Assembly (NCBI GenBank): GCA_002698785.1
Contig: PAAG01000014.1
Span: forward strand, 186,001 to 250,000
Source: Verrucomicrobiales bacterium
GTDB lineage: Bacteria > Verrucomicrobiota > Verrucomicrobiia > Verrucomicrobiales > DEV007
Length of the DNA stretch: 64,000 nt
Reading direction: 5' to 3'
Of the stretch, positions 17,058-24,300 are shown in pieces. The notes under the pieces are model-generated. The model did not search any database and had not been told where the DNA came from. It was given only the letters and a program-made list of their open reading frames with translations. The translations under genes and the position numbers were made by a program. The first letter of the stretch is position 1. Every line of letters starts with the position of its first letter.

Positions 17058-17897
17058 TCATTCGATCCAGTCCAGGTCTCGAAAGAAACCGAGCATTCTA
17101 TCGACTGTGTCTTCGTAGTCCTTGCCGTCTCCGCGACCATAGTTAAAGAAGCCATGATCTCGCCCCTCGTAGCCGACTAACTCCGGAACTGGAGTAACAC
17201 CGATTTCCTCGGCCCTGGCGACATAGGCAGCAGCCGTTTCAAACGGAACAATGCTGTCTGCCTCGCCGTGAAAAATGATCATGGGAGGATGATCCATTTT
17301 GTTAAGATTTTGCAATGGTGAAATAGCCTCCAGAGTCGCGTAGACTTCTTCGCCCCACTTCTCTTGCACTCGCTCGAAGAGAAGATTCAACGCGGGGTTG
17401 AAAGCAACCACCGCATCGGGCGTGTCGCTCGTTTCTGTTCGATGTTTCGATTCGCAAACAGCCGTTGCAGCTGCCAGATGCCCACCAGCAGATCCCCCAC
17501 CTGCTGCTATCTTGCCGGGGTCGACGCCAAGCCGTTCGGCGTTGTCTCGAACCCAGCGAATCGCGCTCTTGGCATCTTCAAATGAATCGAGCGGAGTCGA
17601 GTCGTGCTTCGACTTGATTCGGTATTCTGCAGTCATCGCAACAAACCCATGCTCCTTCAAGACTTCGCAATGGGTATGAAATTGCTTCGGCGTGCCGTTG
17701 CGCCACCCACCGCCAAAGAAAAAGACGATGGCGGGGCGAGCATCTTGGACCGATTCCCCCTTCGGTTCGTAGATTCGCATCTTCAGAACCGCCTCATCTT
17801 TCGAATAGACTTCCTCGCGAAATCCAGTGACCTCCTGCCCCACGGCAAAAGTCGAAGAGGAAAAGACAAAAAGAAGAAAGAAAACGGGAATCTTCAT
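17058..17897 (-). CDS. Exported alpha/beta hydrolase (BD-FAE / acetyl esterase type)
   Basis: Secreted esterase, 279 aa, starting at the ATG of MKIPVFFLLFVFSSSTFA, a clear signal peptide. The oxyanion-hole segment FFFGGGWRNG (about 59-68), nucleophile S136 in GGGSAGGH, a probable acid in FHGEADSIVP and H in GRDHGFFN are all present. Proteins of this type in PVC bacteria are often next to polysaccharide-degrading genes and remove acyl groups from glycans; the sulfatase 1.2 kb away fits that, but the exact substrate is not visible. Confidence 0.82.
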   Translation of the reverse strand: MKIPVFFLLFVFSSSTFAVGQEVTGFREEVYSKDEAVLKMRIYEPKGESVQDARPAIVFFFGGGWRNGTPKQFHTHCEVLKEHGFVAMTAEYRIKSKHDSTPLDSFEDAKSAIRWVRDNAERLGVDPGKIAAGGGSAGGHLAAATAVCESKHRTETSDTPDAVVAFNPALNLLFERVQEKWGEEVYATLEAISPLQNLNKMDHPPMIIFHGEADSIVPFETAAAYVARAEEIGVTPVPELVGYEGRDHGFFNYGRGDGKDYEDTVDRMLGFFRDLDWIE

Positions 17898-17968
17898 CCC
17901 CCGAAGTAGATAGGAAATTGCGCCGATGAGCAATTGCAACTCCCGGCGCAATCAGTGAAATTCGCTCG

Positions 17969-18979
17969 CTATCGAATAACGACAGGACGTTCCGTCCAGC
18001 GACGACGTGCCGCTTCGTAATCGATCCATTGCTGAGCTTCGTTGGCAGACCCGAAACCGCCTTGAGTCAGAACGATATTCAATCCAGTTGCGTGGGATTG
18101 CGTCACAAATGTCGGGATTCCCGCCCCTGCCAGCATCTGCGAAAGCTCCTGAGCATTGGCTACTCTTCGGAAAGCTCCGAACTGCACGCGGTAAGGAGCC
18201 GTACTCACGGAAGCCTGTGGCGCAGCTGGCTTAGGAGTCGTGATCGGCACTTCCGGTGCAGGTATCGCAGCCACTCGTGCACGCGCCGGAGCACTGAGAG
18301 GGATTACATTACCTGTGGTATTTTTGACAATCGGCTGAGATGATTGCAGAACTGATCCTGGCTGTGGATTCGCAACCGCCACTTGAGTCCCCGTAATTGG
18401 GTATTGCGGATACTGAGCCGCTGGTGGCTGGTACTGTGAAGCGGGAATTCCATAAATCGTCTTCGGTTTTCCGAATAGCCCCTTTTTAATACCCGTATCT
18501 GCTGATGCAGATGCCTTTTTCTCAGCGATCGCCTGCCGCAGATCGGCAAGAGGCTGAAACTTCTTCTCGGTTGGTTGAGCCACTGGTACGCTCGCCTGCG
18601 GGACTGCAACCTGAGGACTTGATGGAGGAGTAATGACCAGCAGAGAGCCCGGCGCAGTCCGACTTTCAGCAAGACCAATTTGCGCCGCCGCCGCATGAGA
18701 GAGGTTGAGAATGCGCCCATCCTCGCCCTTACGGTCATTCACCCGAACGTCGACCATTCGTCCCGTATCGAAATTCGCGACACGAATAGTCGTGCCCAGA
18801 GGCAACGTTCTATGAGCGGCCGTTAGCCGGTTCATATCGTACAGCTCCCCGCTCGAAGTGGGTCGCCCCTGGTATTGCGATGCATACACAGCCAGCTCGC
18901 CCGTCTCCGAGTTCTGCCCGCTAACGGACGAAACAAAGGCAAGGGCTCCAGCGATTCCAATGGCAGCAACGATTTTCAT
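17969..18979 (-). CDS. rlpA: RlpA-like protein with SPOR domain
   Basis: Exported double-psi beta-barrel protein of the septal lytic transglycosylase group, 336 aa. A signal peptide (1-21) is followed by the barrel (about 28-105) with YASQYQGRPTSSGELYDMN; the residues corresponding to the catalytic pair are H56 (TAAHRTLPLG) and D82 (RVNDRKG). A Pro/Gln/Ala-rich linker leads to a C-terminal SPOR domain (about 255-336, YRVQFGAFRRVANAQEL) that binds denuded septal glycan. It probably acts in daughter-cell separation alongside the division genes in this window. No lipobox is seen. Confidence 0.88.
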   Translation of the reverse strand: MKIVAAIGIAGALAFVSSVSGQNSETGELAVYASQYQGRPTSSGELYDMNRLTAAHRTLPLGTTIRVANFDTGRMVDVRVNDRKGEDGRILNLSHAAAAQIGLAESRTAPGSLLVITPPSSPQVAVPQASVPVAQPTEKKFQPLADLRQAIAEKKASASADTGIKKGLFGKPKTIYGIPASQYQPPAAQYPQYPITGTQVAVANPQPGSVLQSSQPIVKNTTGNVIPLSAPARARVAAIPAPEVPITTPKPAAPQASVSTAPYRVQFGAFRRVANAQELSQMLAGAGIPTFVTQSHATGLNIVLTQGGFGSANEAQQWIDYEAARRRWTERPVVIR

Positions 18980-18984
18980 GACTC

Positions 18985-19080
18985 CAGCAAACTTAATTAT
19001 AAATTTACAGCAATATTTAATAAATCAAAACTTTTATTTTTAAAATTTTATTAATTTTTGATTCTTATTTTTAATAATCG
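18985..19080. other. Strongly AT-rich divergent intergenic region
   Basis: Between rlpA (minus) and the sulfatase (plus) lies about 95 bp made almost entirely of A and T, with many T and A runs such as ATTTTTAAAATTTTATTAA. Both genes must be transcribed from here. It probably contains both promoters and possibly UP-like elements; no single pair of boxes stands out. Confidence 0.5.
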
Positions 19081-19133
19081 TCGCGAATTGATTTCGCTTC
19101 CCTGATTTCAGTTTGTCAGCAAAGATCGTATTC

Positions 19134-20660
19134 ATGGTTCGTCTCGCTGTATTATTGCTCGTCTTCACCAGCCCCGTCCTCTGTCCTGCTCAGCAGCAGG
19201 TTGGTAGCCCGGTCAATCTGCTACTGATCACTGTGGACGATATGAGTTGCGATTCTGTTGGAGCTTTCGGAGCACAGCTTGAAGCAACAACTCCAAACAT
19301 CGACAAGCTGGCCGATGAGAGCCTCTGCTTTGATCTCGCCCACGTGCAGGTTGGTAATTGCTACCCATCACGGAACGTCATGTGGTCAGGGCGCTATCCT
19401 CACAACAGTGGCGTGGAGGGCTTCTACCAAGTGAAGCCAATTGAATACCCAGTTCTGTGCAATGTGATGCAGAATGCCGGCTATTGGGTGGGCATTCGTG
19501 GGAAGGTAAGTCATTCTACTCCCTACCAGCCATATCACTGGGACGCCGACCTCACCGAGACACCAGACGGCGGGAAAGAACACATGAAGGATGTCGACTC
19601 CTACTACCGTTCGACCAAGCGAGGGATCGAAGCCGCACAAGATGCGGGAAAACCATTCTGCATCAACGTAAACATCTCAGACCCACACAAGCCGTTCTGG
19701 GAGCCGAATGACCCCCACCCCGTTTCTCACGAGTTCACTAAGGACGAAGTTCCCATACCCGGCTTTCTCTTCGACGATCCCAGGATCAGGGAGGAGCTGG
19801 TTCTTTACTACAATTCTGTGCGACGGGCAGATGACTGCGTTGGAGCCATCATGCGAGCTTTGGAAGAATCAAGCCTCGCAGAAAAAACGTTCGTGATGTT
19901 CCTCTCCGACCACGGGATGCCCCTTCCCTTTGCCAAAACGCAGCTTTACCACCACAGCACCTGGACACCTTTGATCGTGAAGTGGCCCGGAGTGACGGAA
20001 GCTGGCAAGCGCGATGCAGAGCATATGGTCTCGGCCGTCGATTTTCTCCCCACCCTCTGCGACGTTATTGGTGTAGCCAAACCAGAGGGTCTGGATGGAC
20101 GCTCTTTCGCCCCGCTTCTCAAAGGAAAGTCACAGGATGGTCGGCATGCGGTCTTCAAAGTCTACAATGAGAACGCAGGCGGCCATCGTCATCCCATGCG
20201 CGGCGTCCAATCGGAGCATTACCTGTATCTCTTTAATCCGTGGTCAGATGGGGAGAACAAATTCAAGACAGCGACCCAGGGCACGGTGAGCTATCGGCGA
20301 ATGCAGGCGGTGGCAAAGGACGATCCGAATATCGCGAAGCGACTGGAGCTATTCGACCACCGCGTCGTGGAAGAGTTTTATGATGTGAAGAACGATCCCG
20401 ACTGTCTCGCCAACCTGATCGACGATCCAAAACACCAGGAGTTTCTTGCAGACCATCTGGAGATGATTGAGACTTTTATGAAAGAAAGCAACGATCCGGC
20501 TTTGGAAGTTTTCCTGAATCGGAACGATGCCTCAGCGCGAGAAGCGTTCATGAATCGGCAAACTGCAGAATCAGACGAACGAAAAGCGAAGCGCAGGAAA
20601 GCGAAAGGAAAAGGCGGTAAGAATAAGGGTGGGAAAAAGGGAAAAACTAAAGCCAACTGA
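19134..20660 (+). CDS. Formylglycine-dependent sulfatase (S1 family)
   Basis: Exported arylsulfatase-family enzyme, 508 aa, from the ATG of MVRLAVLLLVF (signal peptide to about residue 20). The calcium-binding ITVDDM follows it, and C76 in the motif CYPSR is the residue converted to formylglycine. Later conserved positions include DPHKPF and LSDHGMPL. Overall it resembles glycan exo-sulfatases such as N-sulfoglucosamine sulfohydrolase, but specificity cannot be read. The last 27 residues are a Lys/Gly/Arg-rich tail (KGKGGKNKGGKKGK), which is unusual and could bind sulfated polymers. No maturase gene is in the window. Confidence 0.9.
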   Translation: MVRLAVLLLVFTSPVLCPAQQQVGSPVNLLLITVDDMSCDSVGAFGAQLEATTPNIDKLADESLCFDLAHVQVGNCYPSRNVMWSGRYPHNSGVEGFYQVKPIEYPVLCNVMQNAGYWVGIRGKVSHSTPYQPYHWDADLTETPDGGKEHMKDVDSYYRSTKRGIEAAQDAGKPFCINVNISDPHKPFWEPNDPHPVSHEFTKDEVPIPGFLFDDPRIREELVLYYNSVRRADDCVGAIMRALEESSLAEKTFVMFLSDHGMPLPFAKTQLYHHSTWTPLIVKWPGVTEAGKRDAEHMVSAVDFLPTLCDVIGVAKPEGLDGRSFAPLLKGKSQDGRHAVFKVYNENAGGHRHPMRGVQSEHYLYLFNPWSDGENKFKTATQGTVSYRRMQAVAKDDPNIAKRLELFDHRVVEEFYDVKNDPDCLANLIDDPKHQEFLADHLEMIETFMKESNDPALEVFLNRNDASAREAFMNRQTAESDERKAKRRKAKGKGGKNKGGKKGKTKAN

Positions 20661-20761
20661 GCCAAATTGGAGATGTCGCCGGTATCGCAATATTATTGAC
20701 CTGTTGCGCCGAAGGGTGCCAAATTGCAGGGCCTATTCGGTCCTAGCGATTTTGCGTAGAA

Positions 20762-21817
20762 ATGAACCGCACTGTCTCCCATACGCTCGCGGCAGCGATT
20801 GGCTTCTCCGTTGCCTTTCTCTTCAAGACGGCAAAACAACCAGAGTACCGAGCCTCTCCAAATAATCCGCAGGTCGTCGCCGACGTAGCTGCAGACACTA
20901 TCGACAAACCGGGCAAGATCGGCTCTGCACATCCTCAGGAAGAGCACTACTCGCCAATTCAAGCTTCGGCCTCCGACCTTGAATCATGGGCAAAGAGTTT
21001 TCAGGACGATACCAAACAACACGCCGAAGCACTGGTTATCTCTGGTGTGCTGACGGCCAATCCGCAGCTCATCAGAGACGGGATTGCTGCTGCCCCTGAG
21101 AATTCACACCTGTTATTTATCGGAGCAACGGACCACTCTTTCGATGCAGAAGAACGGCTGGCATATCGGAAACGACTCTACGATCAATCCCCGGACAACA
21201 GTCTCTCCTCCTACTTATACGCCTCAACGCTCTTTGAAACAGGACGCGAGGAAGAAGCGCTTGAAATCTTTTTGAGTTCCGAAACCCGACCTGATGTAGA
21301 AGATTATTCGGCTCTGACGTCCCTGCTCTTGGAAGACGCTTACCTCGCGTCCGGAGCGACTTTGAGGCAAGCAAAAGTCGAGAGCATCATCAATCTCCCT
21401 CTCCCACACTTGTCTGAGATGTTCGCATTTGCAAAGAGACTGAAAGCGCTTGAGCCGACATTGCCCTCAACGGAAGCAGCGAAAGTTCGCATGCTGAGTT
21501 CTCGGATGGGAATGCAGATCTCAGAACAGGCAAACTCAGGCTCCATCGTTAACCTCGCAACGGGATTGCGTTTAGAAGAACTGATATTGGAGGGCCTCCC
21601 TGACTACGAGTCTTCCCCCTATGCCGGGCTCACCGTGGGACAAGCAAGACACCAAATCGAGCAAGAACGCACTGATCTCAAAGCGCTGATCACTGAAACC
21701 AACGAGTCAGGTGACTACCTGACTTCTGGATCAAACCTAACAACCCAACACGTCGATCGAATCCGCATACTTGGTGAGCGAGGCGCACTCGAATGGCTCC
21801 GGAGCAAGCGCAAATAG
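20762..21817 (+). CDS. Helical repeat (TPR-like) protein of unknown function
   Basis: A 351-aa protein with an N-terminal hydrophobic segment (AAAIGFSVAFLF) that is a signal peptide or anchor. Residues 65-200 form alternating helices reminiscent of tetratricopeptide units (LSSYLYASTLFETGREEEALEIF), without a strict consensus. The C-terminal third is polar. It lies 101 bp after the sulfatase on the same strand. I do not recognise a family; export and a scaffold role are inferences. Confidence 0.6.
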   Translation: MNRTVSHTLAAAIGFSVAFLFKTAKQPEYRASPNNPQVVADVAADTIDKPGKIGSAHPQEEHYSPIQASASDLESWAKSFQDDTKQHAEALVISGVLTANPQLIRDGIAAAPENSHLLFIGATDHSFDAEERLAYRKRLYDQSPDNSLSSYLYASTLFETGREEEALEIFLSSETRPDVEDYSALTSLLLEDAYLASGATLRQAKVESIINLPLPHLSEMFAFAKRLKALEPTLPSTEAAKVRMLSSRMGMQISEQANSGSIVNLATGLRLEELILEGLPDYESSPYAGLTVGQARHQIEQERTDLKALITETNESGDYLTSGSNLTTQHVDRIRILGERGALEWLRSKRK

Positions 21818-21858
21818 CGGCATGCCCTGAACGAATCTACCAGGCTACCGATTGGCCT

Positions 21859-23151
21859 TCACCCTCCCGGCCAGCCAGGAAAAGTGTCAGCCAAAATCCG
21901 GTCAATCTTTTCACATTCGGACTCGCTTAGATAATTGTAATCGGGAAATGACGACAAGTTTGTCAGGATCTCGCGAAGTCGAACCAGAACCTGGGATTTC
22001 AATTCTCCAGGAAGGTGCTCGAACACATCGGAGTAAATCACGTAGCTACACCGGTATTTGAAAAGGCGTTCGTAAAGCCTGAAATCCCGGAGAGAGCGAA
22101 GTTCGCGGTCCTGCTTCCCTGCCTCGGTGAAGGCTCTTTGAAACTCGATCGCCCCATCCACTCCGTCGTCCTCCATTTCGAACTCGTCCCGAAAGAGCAA
22201 GGCATCGACTACTTTATCGACCTGGCCAGCGAGTATACGCTGGTTAGTCTCAGAAAGTGGCGCATCGACCGGTTCATCGAATACCTTCTTCATTTCCCGG
22301 TCTCGGTGGAGGAGCTGACGCACGGTGATGTTGGCTTGGACGAGTGTGTTATGCACCTTCGCCTGATGTTCGAGAACCATGAGAGCGACGATGTCGCTCG
22401 TTCCCCCGGCGAGGTATGGTTCGGTGCTGATAACTGCCGACAGATCTTCCACGGGTTCGGTGACAATCTTATGAACAGCGACTTCGTTGGCCGGCTGTTC
22501 GGATGCGATCATGTTGCCCATGTGTGAAAAGTCCCCTGCTTTCCCCGTAACATACCAGCCTCCCCAGCGCTCTTCGATGGGGCTGCTGTCGTCGGTCCGA
22601 AAAGTGCCCGCATGAAAAATGGGCTGCCCGGATTCGTCTGGGAAGACGGAGCGAACCAGTGCTCCGGGGAATCCACTCGTGGGTGATCCCGCATGGCAAC
22701 TGAGGCAGTTCTTGTCGCGAGAGAGTTTGGGAGGCGAATCCTTCTTTCGTTCGATCAGATGAATGAGATGAAAAATCGCCCCCAACTCGGGATCGAACGT
22801 GGTGGCTTCAATCTGACCTCCCTGCACCCATCCGACATAAGCATTGTCTGAGAAATAGATCGCCCGGGGTGTCTCTGGAGAAATGCGACTGTTCTGGGCG
22901 CTCGTTTTGGAATACACGAGCACCTGCGACTCTACCGGAATATTCAAGAGATCGAGGAGTTCTTTCAGAATCTCCGTATCGGTTCCTTTACAGAGGAGTT
23001 TTTCCCCTTTTTCGATACGGTCAAAGATTCGTGTCAGTGGTGTGTCAGGCTCGGAATCAGAGTAGAAGGTAGGAGCGCGCTCGATGACGGGCTCGAACGC
23101 AAAAGCGAACGTCGCGGAGAAAAAGAGAGCGGCGAGAAAGAGACGTTTCAT
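21859..23151 (-). CDS. Exported c-type heme protein in NsrR-like operon
   Basis: A 430-aa protein with a signal peptide (1-19, AALFFSATFAFA). A single covalent-heme motif CLSCH is at residues 149-153, after SRDKN. Downstream are conserved-looking Met and His residues (DFSHMGNM) that might supply the sixth ligand. The remainder is helical with no standard cytochrome domain I can name. Last gene of a three-gene operon, beginning one base after the NsrR-like gene stops, so it is almost certainly co-expressed under nitric-oxide control. A role in periplasmic NO or nitrite chemistry is inferred from that. Confidence 0.72.
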   Translation of the reverse strand: MKRLFLAALFFSATFAFAFEPVIERAPTFYSDSEPDTPLTRIFDRIEKGEKLLCKGTDTEILKELLDLLNIPVESQVLVYSKTSAQNSRISPETPRAIYFSDNAYVGWVQGGQIEATTFDPELGAIFHLIHLIERKKDSPPKLSRDKNCLSCHAGSPTSGFPGALVRSVFPDESGQPIFHAGTFRTDDSSPIEERWGGWYVTGKAGDFSHMGNMIASEQPANEVAVHKIVTEPVEDLSAVISTEPYLAGGTSDIVALMVLEHQAKVHNTLVQANITVRQLLHRDREMKKVFDEPVDAPLSETNQRILAGQVDKVVDALLFRDEFEMEDDGVDGAIEFQRAFTEAGKQDRELRSLRDFRLYERLFKYRCSYVIYSDVFEHLPGELKSQVLVRLREILTNLSSFPDYNYLSESECEKIDRILADTFPGWPGG

Positions 23152-23152
23152 G

Positions 23153-23578
23153 TCAGGACAAAACCTGCGCGAGAGCGGACTTCGGTTTCAACAAATCGGC
23201 GAGGGTGTATTGATCGAGTGTCTCCAGGAAAGCATCGCGAGCCTCGCCAATCACACGCTTCAGCACACAGGCTTGGTTGATGGGACAGGAGCCCCCGTCG
23301 TGCCCGAGACATTCGACAAGTGCGAGCGGTTCTGTCTGCCGGACTACTTGACCAATATTGATTTCGTCAGGCAAATGCGCGATCCGGAAGCCACCGTATC
23401 CTCCCCGCTTGGTTTCGAGATAACCCATTTTACCCAGGTTGTGGGCGACTTTTACCAAGTGGTTCTCAGAGATTCCGTAAGCCGACGCCAGTTCGGGAAC
23501 CGTGAACGTGCGGTCCACATGAAGCCCGGCATAGATGAGCGTTCGAAGAGAGTAGTCTGTGTAGCGATTCAGTTCCAT
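23153..23578 (-). CDS. nsrR: NsrR-like Rrf2-family nitric oxide-sensing repressor
   Basis: A 141-aa Rrf2 regulator. The winged helix (1-65, TDYSLRTLIYAGL then GISENHLVKVAHNLGKMGYL) is followed by the cluster-binding loop with C90, C98 and C104 (CLGHDGGSCPINQAC). D8 is at the position that supplies the fourth cluster ligand in Streptomyces NsrR. The ending LDQYTLADLL is strikingly like E. coli NsrR, as is EPLALVEC. I start it at MELNRYTDYSL, 2 bp after the upstream gene; longer forms would run into that gene. A matching operator lies upstream of the operon, so it probably represses its own transcription. Confidence 0.9.
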   Translation of the reverse strand: MELNRYTDYSLRTLIYAGLHVDRTFTVPELASAYGISENHLVKVAHNLGKMGYLETKRGGYGGFRIAHLPDEINIGQVVRQTEPLALVECLGHDGGSCPINQACVLKRVIGEARDAFLETLDQYTLADLLKPKSALAQVLS

Positions 23579-23580
23579 GG

Positions 23581-24141
23581 CTACCTGCTTTCTTCCGTCC
23601 TGAGAGGAATGGTGATGGAAAGTCCCGCGACACGATCTTCCAGCGTCTTTCGCTGGGGAACGTGGCATTTCAAACACTCGTTTTTCAGCGGAATGGCACC
23701 TACGAATCGAAGGCGATCATCGTAGACTGCTTCATACTCCGGTTCTCCCGCCAGAAGAGCTTCTTCGGCTCTCTCCTCGAATCGATCCTGCGGTTCGTGA
23801 TCGATATCCTGCGTTCCACTTCCACCGAGCCACCGCATCTCAACTCCCCAGCTGCGCGCCATTTCTTGAAAGACATCTTCCAGCGACTGCGATGGAATGC
23901 GACCGGGTTGATCGTCATCAAAGAAATCTCGATGCATCACTCTCAAGGCTCCGTTCATTGCTTCGTGCAACCACCTAGCACGTCCCCTCGCCTCCTCTAC
24001 CGTGGCAGGGAGATTACGAATCTTCCTCTCCTCAACGGCGTCGTAATCGCTGCCACCGACCGGAACGGACGCAGCAAGGAGTGCAAGAGTGGCACCAGCC
24101 CAGAGAACAGAACCAGGAGATTTTCGGAAACACTGTGTCAT
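23581..24141 (-). CDS. DUF3365 (Tll0287-like) c-type heme protein
   Basis: First gene of the NsrR-like operon; 186 aa. A signal peptide (about 1-30) precedes a domain like the heme-binding Tll0287/DUF3365 fold, which resembles PAS sensor domains. The covalent heme motif CLKCH is at residues 156-160, near the C-terminus, as expected for the family. Members bind heme and are thought to sense redox state or gases. Its position behind an NO-type operator suggests NO binding or detoxification outside the cytoplasm, which is an inference. Confidence 0.8.
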   Translation of the reverse strand: MTQCFRKSPGSVLWAGATLALLAASVPVGGSDYDAVEERKIRNLPATVEEARGRARWLHEAMNGALRVMHRDFFDDDQPGRIPSQSLEDVFQEMARSWGVEMRWLGGSGTQDIDHEPQDRFEERAEEALLAGEPEYEAVYDDRLRFVGAIPLKNECLKCHVPQRKTLEDRVAGLSITIPLRTEESR

Positions 24142-24161
24142 TGAAATTACGAGGGCGCTTT

Positions 24162-24186
24162 AAACCTGCATTTTAAATGCAGGTTT
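24162..24186. promoter_or_regulatory. NsrR-type operator (perfect 25-bp palindrome)
   Basis: Two perfect 12-bp arms (24162-24173 and 24175-24186) flank one central base. The inner part has the 11-1-11 form AACCTGCATTT-T-AAATGCAGGTT, which matches the NsrR consensus AAGATGCATTT-n-AAATGCATCTT at all but two positions per arm. It lies 20 bp upstream of the first operon gene, where a bound repressor would block transcription start. On the minus strand a TAAAAT element falls at its centre. Confidence 0.85.
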
Positions 24187-24300
24187 TCCACTTGTTTTGT
24201 TCTTTGATGAATGGCGTGGATGCGTGGCAGTGAAGGGGTTCTTTTGGATCCGCCCGATGAGGAGAATCAATGATTTGGTTGCACCGTTTCTGCAGCCTCT

